A stretch of DNA of 64,000 nucleotides from Mycolicibacterium baixiangningiae (GTDB lineage: Bacteria; Actinomycetota; Actinomycetes; Mycobacteriales; Mycobacteriaceae). The stretch lies in assembly GCF_016313185.1 (NCBI RefSeq), contig NZ_CP066218.1:3038001-3102000 (forward strand). The letters are read 5' to 3'. Below are positions 43,525 through 52,044 of the stretch, in pieces. A model generated the notes under the pieces. The model worked only from the letters and a program-made list of their open reading frames with translations, was not told the origin of the DNA and did not search any database. Both the position numbers and the translations under genes were made by a program. The stretch's first letter is position 1. Every line of letters begins with the position of its first letter.

Positions 43525-44787
43525 ATGAATGTCGACGACCTGATCCTGGTGAGCATCGACGACCACGTGGTCGAGCCGCCGGACATGTTCCTCAACCACG
43601 TGCCGGCGAAGTACAAGTCCGAGGCGCCGATCGTCGTCACCGACGACAAGGGCGTCGACCAGTGGATGTATCAGGGCCGGCCGCAGGGCGTCAGCGGGCT
43701 CAATGCCGTGGTGTCGTGGCCACCGGAGGAGTGGGGTCGTGACCCGGCGGGCTTCGCCGAGATGCGCCCCGGCGTCTACGACGTCCACGAACGTGTCCGC
43801 GACATGAACCGCAACGGCATCCTGGCCTCGATGTGCTTCCCCACCTTCACCGGGTTCTCGGCGCGACACCTCAACATGCACCGTGAAGACGTCACGCTGG
43901 TCATGGTGTCGGCCTACAACGACTGGCACATCGACGAGTGGGCGGGCTCCTACCCGGACCGCTTCATCCCGATCGCGGTGCTGCCGACCTGGAATCCCGA
44001 GGCCATGTGCGCCGAGATCCGCCGGGTCGCGGCCAAGGGTTGCCATGCGGTGACCATGCCGGAACTGCCGCACCTCGAGGGTCTGCCCAGCTATCACGAC
44101 GAGGACTACTGGGGGCCGGTGTTCCGGACGCTGTCCGAGGAGAACGTGGTGATGTGCCTGCACATCGGCACCGGTTTCGGCGCGATCAGCATGGCGCCCA
44201 ACGCGCCGATCGACAACCTGATCATCCTGGCCACCCAGGTGTCGGCGATGTGCGCGCAGGATCTGCTGTGGGGGCCCGCGATGCGCAACTACCCGGACCT
44301 GAAGTTCGCGTTCTCCGAGGGTGGCATCGGGTGGATCCCGTTCTACCTCGACCGCAGCGACCGGCACTACACCAACCAGAAGTGGCTGCGCCGCGACTTC
44401 GGCGACAAGCTGCCCAGCGACGTCTTCCGCGAGCACTCGCTGGCCTGCTACGTCACCGACAAGACGTCGCTGAAGCTGCGGCACGAGATCGGCATCGACA
44501 TCATCGCCTGGGAATGCGACTACCCGCACTCGGACTGCTTCTGGCCCGACGCCCCGGAGAAGGTGCTCGCCGAACTCAACGGCGCGGGCGCCGACGACTC
44601 CGACATCAACAAGATCACCTGGGAGAACTCCTGCCGATTCTTCGGGTGGGATCCGTTCGCGCGGACCCAGAAGGACCAGGCAACCGTAGGAGCGTTGCGC
44701 GCCAAGGCAACTGACGTCGACGTCTCGATCCGGCCGCGCAAGGAGTGGGCGCGCCTCTACGAGCAGAAGCACCTCGCCAGGACGTAA
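43525..44787 (+). CDS. Amidohydrolase family protein (ACMSD-like)
   Basis: 420 residues from ATG 43525 (GAGGAG 6 bp upstream). Opens with a variant metal motif SIDDHVVEPPDMF in place of HxH, then GFSARHLNMHREDV, VMCLHIGTGFG with a ligand His, FSEGGIGWIPFYLDRSDR, and AWECDYPHSDCFWPD with the ligand Asp. This set is typical of mycobacterial amidohydrolases related to aminocarboxymuconate-semialdehyde decarboxylase; real substrates are unknown. Probably controlled by the divergent AraC protein. Confidence 0.87.
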   Translation: MNVDDLILVSIDDHVVEPPDMFLNHVPAKYKSEAPIVVTDDKGVDQWMYQGRPQGVSGLNAVVSWPPEEWGRDPAGFAEMRPGVYDVHERVRDMNRNGILASMCFPTFTGFSARHLNMHREDVTLVMVSAYNDWHIDEWAGSYPDRFIPIAVLPTWNPEAMCAEIRRVAAKGCHAVTMPELPHLEGLPSYHDEDYWGPVFRTLSEENVVMCLHIGTGFGAISMAPNAPIDNLIILATQVSAMCAQDLLWGPAMRNYPDLKFAFSEGGIGWIPFYLDRSDRHYTNQKWLRRDFGDKLPSDVFREHSLACYVTDKTSLKLRHEIGIDIIAWECDYPHSDCFWPDAPEKVLAELNGAGADDSDINKITWENSCRFFGWDPFARTQKDQATVGALRAKATDVDVSIRPRKEWARLYEQKHLART

Positions 44788-44865
44788 ACCCCTTACGTTG
44801 ACTCTGCGTCCAGGGCGACGAAGAGCGAGAAGACAGCGCCCTCAGCGCAGAGTCAACGGGGTTTA
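44785..44865. repeat. Long imperfect inverted repeat (intergenic)
   Basis: The left arm from 44785 reads TAAACCCC, then TTAC, then GTTGACTCTGCG, ending CAGGGCG at 44817. The right arm (44837-44865) is its reverse complement except for the 4-nt TTAC bulge and a small internal mismatch: CGCCCT...CGCAGAGTCAAC, GGGGTTTA. The loop is 19 nt. It begins in the amidohydrolase stop codon. It could be a terminator for that gene, but its length and sharp ends also fit a small mobile palindromic element. Confidence 0.75.
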
Positions 44866-44895
44866 TGGCCGGACGCGCCCGGCAACCCCACGATC

Positions 44896-45258
44896 ATGAT
44901 CGGAACACTGCGATCCGTCGTCCTTGACTGCCGGGATCCCGAAGCGCTGGCCACTTTCTATGCCGGAGTCCTCGGCGGGGACGTCCGCGTCGAGGAGGAA
45001 GACTGGGTGGTGCTCACCGAACCCTCCGGGCGTCGGCTGGCGTTCCAGCGCTCCCCGGAGCACCAGCCGCCGGAGTTCCCGGATCCGCGGGGGTCCCAAC
45101 AGTTCCACCTCGACGTCGAGGTCGAGGACGTCGACGCGGCCGAACGAAAGGTGCTCGAGTTGGGCGCCACCCGGGTGACCGATGTGCCGGAGGGCGAGGA
45201 CTTCCGCGTGTACCGCGACCCCGCCGGGCACACGTTCTGCCTCGTGTTCAACTTCTGA
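44896..45258 (+). CDS. VOC (glyoxalase/bleomycin-resistance) family protein
   Basis: 120 residues. Two beta-alpha-beta-beta-beta units: IGTLRSVVLDCRDPEALATFYAGVLGG and FHLDVEVEDVDAAERKVLELGA, ending YRDPAGHTFCLVFNF. The position of the usual first metal His is Val-Leu-Asp (VVLDC), so the metal site may be incomplete, as in the common glyoxalase-like domain (PF18029 type). Possible small-molecule binding or resistance role; no substrate evident. Follows the long inverted repeat. Confidence 0.8.
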   Translation: MIGTLRSVVLDCRDPEALATFYAGVLGGDVRVEEEDWVVLTEPSGRRLAFQRSPEHQPPEFPDPRGSQQFHLDVEVEDVDAAERKVLELGATRVTDVPEGEDFRVYRDPAGHTFCLVFNF

Positions 45259-45292
45259 GGGCACGCCACGTCGCTCGCGTAGAGTCCGGCCG

Positions 45293-46117
45293 GTGGACAC
45301 CGATATCCACCTGCCTTCCGGGCGGGTCCGTGTGCGGTCCTGGGGTGCCGACGATGCCCCGATCTTGTTGTGCGTGCACGGTATCTCGGCCAATCTGACG
45401 GCGTTCTCGTATCTGGCCGAGCGGCTCGCCGGTACGCACCGCCGCGTCGCCGCGTTCGACCTGCGCGGCCGCGGCCACAGTGAGATCACCGCACCCGGCA
45501 CCTACGGGCTCGACAGCCACGCCCGCGACGTCGTTGCGGTGGCCGACGCGTTGGATGCCGAGACGGTCGACGTGGCCGGCTGGTCGCTGGGTGCGCTGAT
45601 CGCGATGCGCGTGGCCCGCGACAGCGGGTCCCGGCTGCGCAGCCTGTCACTCATCGACCACATCGGGCCTGCGCAGCGCGCGGCGCTCGGGCCGGTGCGG
45701 GAGGGTTTCGCGCGACTGGATGCCGCCGTCCCGACGCCCGCCGCCTATCTCGACCTCGTGCGGACCGCCGGCGTCGTCGACCCGTGGATACCGTTCTGGG
45801 ACGAGCACCACACCTACGAACTGGCCCAGCAGCCCGACGGGACCTGGCGCCCGACGACGTCGCGAGCCGCCTCCGAAGAGGATCTCTTCCAGCGGTGGCC
45901 CACCGACTGGACAGACCACTGGCGGGCCCTGACCATGCCGACCGTGGTGGTCCGCGCCACCAGACCGCTCAACGGCGCCACGCTGATCCCCGACGATGCC
46001 GTCACCGCCATGCGGGACACCAACCCCGCTATCCGCATTGTCGACGTCGACAGCAACCACTTCACGTGCATCGTGGACCCCGCCACCGTCGATGCGGTCG
46101 GACAGACCCTGCCATAA
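45293..46117 (+). CDS. Alpha/beta hydrolase
   Basis: 274 residues from GTG 45293. HGISANLTAF (oxyanion), DLRGRGHSE, nucleophile elbow AGWSLGALIAM with Ser, and a terminal His in SNHFTCIVDP. This is the classic alpha/beta-hydrolase order with a cap (residues about 130-200, rich in Trp and His). It could hydrolyse an ester, lactone or carbon-carbon bond; nothing fixes which. Forty-two base pairs before the PhyH-like dioxygenase on the same strand. Confidence 0.83.
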   Translation: MDTDIHLPSGRVRVRSWGADDAPILLCVHGISANLTAFSYLAERLAGTHRRVAAFDLRGRGHSEITAPGTYGLDSHARDVVAVADALDAETVDVAGWSLGALIAMRVARDSGSRLRSLSLIDHIGPAQRAALGPVREGFARLDAAVPTPAAYLDLVRTAGVVDPWIPFWDEHHTYELAQQPDGTWRPTTSRAASEEDLFQRWPTDWTDHWRALTMPTVVVRATRPLNGATLIPDDAVTAMRDTNPAIRIVDVDSNHFTCIVDPATVDAVGQTLP

Positions 46118-46159
46118 ATCGCTGTCGCGAACACCGCCGCGTCCGGCACCCTGTCGAAT

Positions 46160-46855
46160 GTGGTGGACGTGGCGACCTTCGACCGGGATGGCTATCTCAA
46201 GATCGAGCAGCCGGATCTGCGCGGGGCCGCTGAGGCCGCCCGCGCGGCGCTGTGGGCGCAGATCGAGCTGTCACCCGACGATCCGGCGTCGTGGACCCAG
46301 CCGGTCGTGTGGGCAGCGGACATGACCGGCGCCGGCCCGTTCGGGGAACTGAGCCGCAGCGTCCGCCTGGCGCAGACGCTCGATGCCCTGTGCGGTGCCG
46401 GCGGGTGGCAGCCGCGCGGCGCGCTGGGCAACATCCCGGTCCGCTTTCCGGGACCGCCCGCTGACGACCGGGGCTGGCACATCGACCTGAACACGCCGCA
46501 GCCCGACGGCGGATGGGCGGTCAGCGGGCGCCCCCACACCCTGCTGCTGCTGACGCTGCTCTCCGACGTCGGCCCCGACGACGCGCCGACCCGCATCCGC
46601 GCCGGTTCACATCGCGACGTGGCGGCGGTGCTGGAAGAGGCGCCCATGGATTTCCTCGAGGCCGGCGCACTGGTCGACCGTGTCAGCGCCGGGCGGCCCG
46701 TAGTGCAGGCGACCGGATCCGCCGGCGACATGTACGTCGTGCATCCGTTCACCGTGCACGCCGCCGACGAACATCGCGGCAGCACACCGAGATTCATGGC
46801 GCAGGCGCCGGTGATGCTGCGCACACCGCTGTGCCCGGCCGGACAAGCATTCTGA
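46160..46855 (+). CDS. Phytanoyl-CoA dioxygenase (PhyH) family protein
   Basis: 231 residues, GTG start. Fe(II) ligands HxD in RGWHIDLNTPQ and distal His in VHPFTVHAADEHRG, with a 2-oxoglutarate-binding Arg shortly after (HRGSTPRF). N-terminus FDRDGYLKIEQPDL is the usual PhyH opening. Likely a 2-oxoglutarate-dependent hydroxylase of a small molecule. Same direction as the upstream hydrolase, so the two may work on one pathway. Confidence 0.8.
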   Translation: MVDVATFDRDGYLKIEQPDLRGAAEAARAALWAQIELSPDDPASWTQPVVWAADMTGAGPFGELSRSVRLAQTLDALCGAGGWQPRGALGNIPVRFPGPPADDRGWHIDLNTPQPDGGWAVSGRPHTLLLLTLLSDVGPDDAPTRIRAGSHRDVAAVLEEAPMDFLEAGALVDRVSAGRPVVQATGSAGDMYVVHPFTVHAADEHRGSTPRFMAQAPVMLRTPLCPAGQAF

Positions 46856-47602
46856 TCAGGCGGGGATGACGACGATCAGGTCGTCACCGTCGCGTTCGGT
46901 CCGCATTCCGGCCCGCCGCGCCACCGTGGCGACGGCCGCGGCATCGGTCGGCTCGGCCCGCGTGGTGGCCAGCGCCCTGGCGAGCCTGCCCTTGTGCGCC
47001 TTGTTGAAGTGGCTGACCACCGTGCGTCTGCCGTCGGGATGCTCGGCCAGCACGTCGACCCGCACCGCGGCGGGCACCCGGCCGAGCGCGGCGTAGGAGC
47101 CCGACCGCAGGTCGACGACGAGCTCGTGGTCGGCGATGCCGGCCAGCACCGGTTCGAGCGCCGGCCGCCAGCGCGCGGCCAGCGACGCACTCCCGGGCAG
47201 CTTCGCCGTCGCGGACAACCGGTAGGCCGGCACGGGGTCGTCGGCCCGCAGGAGCCCGAACAACGCCGATCCGATCGCCAGCCGGTGGCGCGCCCGGACC
47301 GCGGTCGCACCGCGCAGCGAGCCGATGTCGAGGGCGTCGTAGAGCACACCGGTGTACCGGTCGATCGCGGGCAACGTCGGCGAGGTGTGCAGTGCGGCAT
47401 TGCGTTCGATCTCGGCGTCCTGCTTCGGTGAGAGCCCGAGGGCGGCACGGCTCGACTCCCTGTCCGCGGACAGTTCGACGAGCTCGTCGAGAAGCGCCTT
47501 GCGCACCGGTTCGAGTTCGGGAAAGCAGAGCAGGTCGAGCCGCACCGGCGGTCCGTCGCCGCCTGCGCGTTTGGTCTCCGATGGCGGAAGCAGCACGCGC
47601 AC
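46856..47602 (-). CDS. yaaA: Peroxide stress protein YaaA
   Basis: 248 residues. Begins with the family hallmark MRVLLPPSETKRAGGDG, contains AIDRYTGVLYDALD and RLAIGSALFGLLRADDPVPAYRLSATAKLPG, and the His-Lys cluster VSHFNKAHKGRLARAL near the end. In E. coli YaaA lowers free iron during hydrogen peroxide stress and binds DNA. Stop abuts that of the convergent PhyH gene. FurA-KatG lies 12 kb away, a second peroxide-response element in the same window. Confidence 0.88.
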   Translation of the reverse strand: MRVLLPPSETKRAGGDGPPVRLDLLCFPELEPVRKALLDELVELSADRESSRAALGLSPKQDAEIERNAALHTSPTLPAIDRYTGVLYDALDIGSLRGATAVRARHRLAIGSALFGLLRADDPVPAYRLSATAKLPGSASLAARWRPALEPVLAGIADHELVVDLRSGSYAALGRVPAAVRVDVLAEHPDGRRTVVSHFNKAHKGRLARALATTRAEPTDAAAVATVARRAGMRTERDGDDLIVVIPA

Positions 47603-47628
47603 GGCGAAGACGTTATCGCCGCGAGCCC

Positions 47629-48108
47629 TCAGAGCGGTATTCGGCGGTCGCGATCCGACGCGGGCCAGACATAGGGCAGGTCGTCGGGCACGTCGGGGAA
47701 CAGCGGCCGGTAATGGTCCGGGTCCTTCTTCACCAGCGCCGCCTGGTGGCTGCGGTGAAAGTGGGGGTCACCGAGCCACGGCGGTAGTTCACGTGCGGCG
47801 CCGAGTTCGGGTTGGGAGCGGACCGTGGTGATCTGGACCGTCGCATCCAGATCGGTCACCAAGGTGGTGGCGCAGGTATCGGCCCGGCCGCTGCGGCACC
47901 AGTGCGCGCAGACCTGGAGTCCGTAGCGCACCAGCGCTTCCTCGTAGCCCGCCCACATCGCGGCGGCGGGATGATGACGCCATCCGTAGCCGGGCACCGT
48001 CAAGGCGCGGAGCACCTGGATGACCTCCACCCGCTGCTTACCGAGGCGACGCGCGTCGAGCACCGTGGCGCTGGCGTCGAAATCCTCACAGGGCAGAAAG
48101 GTCTGCAT
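47629..48108 (-). CDS. MSMEG_6728 family protein (pyrimidine-dimer glycosylase-like)
   Basis: 159 residues. N-terminus MQTFLPCEDFDASATVLDARRLGKQRVEVIQVLRAL and the following TVPGYGWRHHPAAAMWAGYEEAL are the marks of the actinobacterial family annotated as MSMEG_6728-like and grouped with T4 endonuclease V-type pyrimidine-dimer DNA glycosylases. Basic N-terminal surface fits DNA binding, but activity in this family is unproven to my knowledge. Twenty-six bp downstream of yaaA's start region on the same strand. Confidence 0.8.
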   Translation of the reverse strand: MQTFLPCEDFDASATVLDARRLGKQRVEVIQVLRALTVPGYGWRHHPAAAMWAGYEEALVRYGLQVCAHWCRSGRADTCATTLVTDLDATVQITTVRSQPELGAARELPPWLGDPHFHRSHQAALVKKDPDHYRPLFPDVPDDLPYVWPASDRDRRIPL

Positions 48109-48156
48109 CGGTCCCGGCGTACCCGCGGCGTGCGGAGATCACACCCGCGGACGCGG

Positions 48157-49293
48157 TCAGGTGTGGGCGAGCAGCAGGGGGACCCGCTGCTCCAGGTCGG
48201 TCAGTGAGCCGTGCTGTCCGCGCAGCGCCGACTCCACCGGCTCCACCGTCCGACGCACGAGCGCGACGGAATCCCTTGCGGCGACGACGATGTCACCGAT
48301 CCGCTGCCGCGTATCGTCGGCCACTCGGTCGCCGAACCAGCCTGCGTCGATGGCCTCGTCGCGGGTGGCGACCCACGCCATGTCGCCCAGCGTCTCCCGC
48401 CATGCCGCCACCACCGTGGGCGTCGCCCCGCCGGCGGTGTAGACGTATCGGGCGCGCGCTTCTCCGGCGACGGCCTCGACCCCTTCGAACAGCGGGGCAC
48501 ACTCGTCGAGGTCGAGCGTTCGGCCGGGATCGACCTCCACCATGCCGTGATCGGCGACCACGGCGAGCAACGCACCGGGAGGCATCCCGGTGACCACGGA
48601 CTCGACCAGCCGGTCGACCTGGCGTAGCTGCATACGCCACGCCGTCGAACCCGGTCCATGGAGGTGACCGAGCAGGTCGAGGTCACCGTGGTAGCCGTAG
48701 CAGAAGCCGCCCTCGGCGAGCACGCCGCGCACCGATGCGGCCAGGTCCCCGAGCCCGTGCACCCCGATGTAGCGCCCACCGCGCAGCACCGCGCGGGTCA
48801 GGCCGGACCCGGTGAACTCCGCATTCGACACGACGTGGACGGCGATGCCGGCCGAGGCCGCGCGTTCGAACGTCGTCGGCATTGGTTGCACCACCTCGGG
48901 CGGCAGGGCGGTGCGCAGATCCTCGCCCCACGGGTGGGGACGCCAGCGGAGCGGGTTCAGCACACCGGCGCCGGGTATCCGGAACGTGTAGCCGACCATC
49001 CCGTGCGCGCCGGACCGGCAGCCCGTCCCGACGGCCGCCAGGCTGGCCACCGTGGTGGAGGGGAACCCGACCTGCAGGGTCTCGCCGCGCATCCCGGACA
49101 GGACCGGCGCATCGGCGGCGTACTGGTCGAGCAGTTCGGCGCCGAGGCCGTCGATGAGCAGGACGCACGCCGAGCCGATTCCGATCGGCAGATCGATGCG
49201 GGCTTCGAAGCCGGGCACCTCCATGGCAGCGAGCACCGAGGGGACGACGTCAGCGAGGTGCGGCAGGTCCGGATTCGGCCGTGGGAGCTGCAT
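48157..49293 (-). CDS. Alkaline phosphatase superfamily phosphodiesterase
   Basis: 378 residues. Type I phosphodiesterase/nucleotide pyrophosphatase features: metal Asp in CVLLIDGLGAELLDQY, Thr nucleophile in VGFPSTTVASLAAVGTG, GFCYGYHGDLDLLGHLHG, and the second metal site VVADHGMVEVD. No signal peptide, so probably cytosolic. Substrate could be a nucleotide or phosphonate ester. It lies 48 bp upstream of the glycosylase-like gene. Confidence 0.85.
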   Translation of the reverse strand: MQLPRPNPDLPHLADVVPSVLAAMEVPGFEARIDLPIGIGSACVLLIDGLGAELLDQYAADAPVLSGMRGETLQVGFPSTTVASLAAVGTGCRSGAHGMVGYTFRIPGAGVLNPLRWRPHPWGEDLRTALPPEVVQPMPTTFERAASAGIAVHVVSNAEFTGSGLTRAVLRGGRYIGVHGLGDLAASVRGVLAEGGFCYGYHGDLDLLGHLHGPGSTAWRMQLRQVDRLVESVVTGMPPGALLAVVADHGMVEVDPGRTLDLDECAPLFEGVEAVAGEARARYVYTAGGATPTVVAAWRETLGDMAWVATRDEAIDAGWFGDRVADDTRQRIGDIVVAARDSVALVRRTVEPVESALRGQHGSLTDLEQRVPLLLAHT

Positions 49294-49322
49294 CCGAGCA
49301 GGGTGTCACACCGCGCGGACGG

Positions 49323-49775
49323 TCACGCTGCTATCGGCGGAGCGCCGGGCGGCGGGGGAGGCAGCGCAGCGCCGGGCGGCTGCGCGGGTATCGGTGCCTC
49401 GGGGGGAGCGGGCAGGAACATGTGCTTGGTGAACTGCGATTGGTGGGCACCGCCGCCGCCGACCTTCACACCGCCACCGCCCTCACCCGAGGACACCGGC
49501 GTGCCGTCGGGCAGCGTGACGGCGGCATGACCGCTGTTCCAGCCGATCACCAGCGCGCCGGGTTGCGAGCCGTGCTGGAAGCCGCGGGCCAGCAGGGCGC
49601 TTTCCATGTTGGCGGTGGAGAAGCGGTCGCCGTAGACGGGCCGGCCGGTCGCCGCATTGCTGACCCAGGAGGCCAGACCCGAGCAGTCCGTGCCCGCTGG
49701 GCTGTCGCCGCCGGACACGTACGGCGTGCCCGAGACCGAGTTGACCAGTGACATCAACGTGACGAGAGCAAACAT
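49323..49775 (-). CDS. NlpC/P60-like cysteine peptidase domain protein with Pro-rich tail
   Basis: 150 residues. A short hydrophobic N-terminus (MFALVTLMSLVNSVSGTPYVSGG) leads to DCSGLASWVSN, the Cys motif of NlpC/P60 peptidoglycan hydrolases, and SGHAAVTLPDG with the partner His. The tail is Pro/Ala/Gly-rich (APIPAQPPGAALPPPPPGAPP), perhaps spanning the wall. Smaller than RipA-type enzymes and lacking their N-terminal coiled coil. Probably a phage-like or cell-wall hydrolase; activity uncertain. Confidence 0.65.
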   Translation of the reverse strand: MFALVTLMSLVNSVSGTPYVSGGDSPAGTDCSGLASWVSNAATGRPVYGDRFSTANMESALLARGFQHGSQPGALVIGWNSGHAAVTLPDGTPVSSGEGGGGVKVGGGGAHQSQFTKHMFLPAPPEAPIPAQPPGAALPPPPPGAPPIAA

Positions 49776-50134
49776 GTCGGCGGACGGTAGCAGAGCCCGC
49801 CGGGCGCCCCAAAATGCGTGGGCGCGTTCACCTTTAGCATTTTTCTATGGTCGGCCTCACAAGGTTCATGATCGATCTGACGTGCCTATTCGTCGGCAGT
49901 CAGCCGAGGGGTCGCCGCTGCGGGGATCTGGGTCGCCAGCCCGGCGGGCCGACCGACCGGCGAAAACGGGCGGATATCCGGCGATTTGGGCAAAGATCGC
50001 CCGCCGGCCCCTCGGTCCTGGTCGCCGGGCGCGCGCCTGGGGCGGGCGACATCGAATCCTCGTCGTTGACGTGCAGCCGTTGAGGTGCATATGGTGGCTC
50101 ATGCAGCCAACTGGTTGCGTGATGAGGATGGACG
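49776..50134. other. Intergenic stretch without a supported gene
   Basis: A 359-bp gap between the divergent NlpC-like and ArsR-SRPBCC genes. It has one AT-rich patch near 49830-49847 (TTTAGCATTTTTC) that could hold a promoter for the NlpC-like gene, and CAAC-TG-GTTG at 50107-50116, a small palindrome 18 bp before the ArsR start that may be its operator. Short open frames here show no codon bias or ribosome sites. Confidence 0.5.
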
Positions 50135-50899
50135 ATGGACGAGGTGTTCAAGGCGCTCGCCGACCCGAGCCGGCGCCGCTTGCTCGACTCGCTGAATCTG
50201 CGCGACGGGCAGACTCTGCGCGAGTTGTGCGCGGATCTGGAGATGACCCGCCAGTCGGTGAGCAAGCACCTCACTGTGCTCGAGGCGGCCGGCCTGGTGT
50301 CGACGGTGCGGCGCGGCCGGGAGAAGCTCCACCACCTCAACGCCGAGCCGATCAACGCCCTCTCCGACCGCTGGATCCGTCAGTTCGACCGTGCGCGTAC
50401 CGAGGCGCCCACACCACTCGACACCGCACCGCCGGACCGACCGATGACCGGCGCCCCACCGTTCGTCTACACCCTCTACATCAGGACGACACCGGAACGG
50501 CTGTGGCAGGCGATCACCGGCCCGGCGTACTCCCGCCGCCACATGGGCCACGCGCTGGTGTCGAGCTGGCAGAAGGGCGCCGCCTACACATGGATCGACG
50601 GCGACCTCGAACTCGACGACGCCGATCAGGTGATCCTCGAGGCGGACCCGTACCAGCGGCTGGAATTCACGTTCCCCGCGTTCGTGCCGTCGATGGCCGA
50701 CATGGATCGCGGCAAGCGCGAACGCGCCGCGGGGGAGCCGCGCTCACGCGTGTCGTTGACCATCGAACCGCTGGGCGATCAGGTCGAACTGACCGTCGTG
50801 CACGCTGAATTCATCGCTGACAGCGTTGTGCGACAAGCTGTTTCACGGGGATGGCCGCGAAAGTTGTCCGCTCTGAAGAGCGGCTTGGAGCGACTGTAG
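50135..50899 (+). CDS. ArsR-type HTH fused to SRPBCC (AHSA1) domain
   Basis: 254 residues. Residues 1-80 are a winged HTH of the ArsR type (VFKALADPSRRRLLDSLNLRDGQTL, DLEMTRQSVSKHLTVLEAAGLV) without the metal-binding Cys pair. Residues 105-254 form an AHSA1/SRPBCC domain (FVYTLYIRTTPERLWQAITGP, EFTFPAFVPS, VSLTIEPLGDQVELTVVHAEF). The fusion suggests a one-component regulator whose SRPBCC cavity binds a hydrophobic ligand. The convergent hydrolase 29 bp away is one possible target. Confidence 0.85.
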   Translation: MDEVFKALADPSRRRLLDSLNLRDGQTLRELCADLEMTRQSVSKHLTVLEAAGLVSTVRRGREKLHHLNAEPINALSDRWIRQFDRARTEAPTPLDTAPPDRPMTGAPPFVYTLYIRTTPERLWQAITGPAYSRRHMGHALVSSWQKGAAYTWIDGDLELDDADQVILEADPYQRLEFTFPAFVPSMADMDRGKRERAAGEPRSRVSLTIEPLGDQVELTVVHAEFIADSVVRQAVSRGWPRKLSALKSGLERL

Positions 50900-50928
50900 G
50901 CACCGCGTGGTGGGGCTGCATCGTGTGC

Positions 50929-51600
50929 TCAACGGTCGAGGGGTCTGGCGATGATGGCGGCGACTTCCGCGGCCACGGCCAGGCTTGCGGGATCGTCGGC
51001 CGGTTCGTAACGGTCACCCGCGGCGTCATAGCGGGCGCCCACGATGTTCCCGTGGTCGGCCGCGATCTCGATGTACTGCACACGCCAGCCGGCGACACCG
51101 GCCTCAGCGGTGAAATCGCGGCTGACGGCCACCGGGATGACGTCGTCGGCACGGCCGTGCACGAGGGTGAGCGGCACGCGGTCACCGGCCGCCGGTGGCG
51201 GGGTCAGCGATTCACCGGATATCGGATCGGAGACCATGAACGCGCCGGCCAGACACACCGTGTGCGCAATGCGCACTCCGTACCGGGTGGCGCCGAACGT
51301 CAGACCCACCGCGGCGGCCCCGCCCATCGACCATCCGACGACGATCAGGCCGGCATCTGCGCCGGGCTGTTCGGCGGCGAACCGCGCCGAGCTCAACAGG
51401 TCGGAGCTGCCGTTGTCGGCGGCGTGGGAGTTCCAATCGGGCGCCACGACCGAGTAACCGTGCGCGGCGACGCGTTCGGCGAGCGGCGCTACCGCAGCAC
51501 GTGAATCCGTCTGCATGCCGTGCCAGAGCAGAACCACCGGGGCGCCCGCATCTCCGTACAGATCGACCGAACGGCCGGGGGCGTACTCGCGCGTCGTCAC
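50929..51600 (-). CDS. Alpha/beta hydrolase (dienelactone hydrolase-like)
   Basis: 223 residues, GTG start. Oxyanion WHGMQTDSR, nucleophile elbow VGWSMGGAAAVGL with Ser, acid loop HGRADDVIPV and His in AADHGNIVGARYD. No signal peptide. Stop-to-start spacing to the upstream response-regulator gene is 3 bp, so it is probably the last gene of the PP2C/kinase/regulator operon, although a hydrolase is not an expected signalling partner. Confidence 0.82.
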   Translation of the reverse strand: MTTREYAPGRSVDLYGDAGAPVVLLWHGMQTDSRAAVAPLAERVAAHGYSVVAPDWNSHAADNGSSDLLSSARFAAEQPGADAGLIVVGWSMGGAAAVGLTFGATRYGVRIAHTVCLAGAFMVSDPISGESLTPPPAAGDRVPLTLVHGRADDVIPVAVSRDFTAEAGVAGWRVQYIEIAADHGNIVGARYDAAGDRYEPADDPASLAVAAEVAAIIARPLDR

Positions 51601-51603
51601 CGC

Positions 51604-52044
51604 TCAGCCCTGCGGCAGGCGGACGACCTGGACGAAGAACTCGTCGATCTGCCGTACCGCGTTCATGAACTGGTCGAGGTCGACCGGCTTGGTGACGTAG
51701 GCGTTCGCGTGCAGCTTGTAGCTGCGCAGGATGTCCTCCTCGGCCGAGGAGGTGGTCAAGACGACGACCGGGATGTGGTTGAGATCGGCATCGGACTTCA
51801 CCGTCTCGAGCAGCTGGCGGCCGTCGTACTTGGGCAGGTTCAGGTCGAGCAGGATCAGGTCCGGCCGCGGCGCGTTCTCGTAGCCGTTGCGGCGGTAGAG
51901 GAAGTCGAGTCCCTCCTGTCCGTCGTGCGCGACGTGCAGGGTGTTGCTGATTTTGTTGTGTTCGAACGCTTCGCGGGTGATCAGCTCGTCGCCCGGATCG
52001 TCTTCGATCAGGAGGACGTCGATCGGCCTGGTGGACGGTGTCAT
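51604..52044 (-). CDS. Single-domain response regulator
   Basis: 146 residues: a receiver domain only. Acidic pocket IEDDPGDE (Asp15-16), phospho-acceptor Asp67 in LILLDLNLPKYDGRQ, Thr in VVVLTTSSAEED, Lys in AYVTKPVDLDQF. The DPGDE/NLPxxDGR style is that of receivers paired with phytochrome-type histidine kinases. No output domain, so it should act by protein contact or as a phosphate relay. Overlaps the kinase gene by four bases. Confidence 0.9.
   Translation of the reverse strand: MTPSTRPIDVLLIEDDPGDELITREAFEHNKISNTLHVAHDGQEGLDFLYRRNGYENAPRPDLILLDLNLPKYDGRQLLETVKSDADLNHIPVVVLTTSSAEEDILRSYKLHANAYVTKPVDLDQFMNAVRQIDEFFVQVVRLPQG

Noticed and set aside
49847..50083. 79-codon frame in the 49776-50134 gap
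   Set aside because: No ribosome site, Arg/Gly-rich random composition, no domain.
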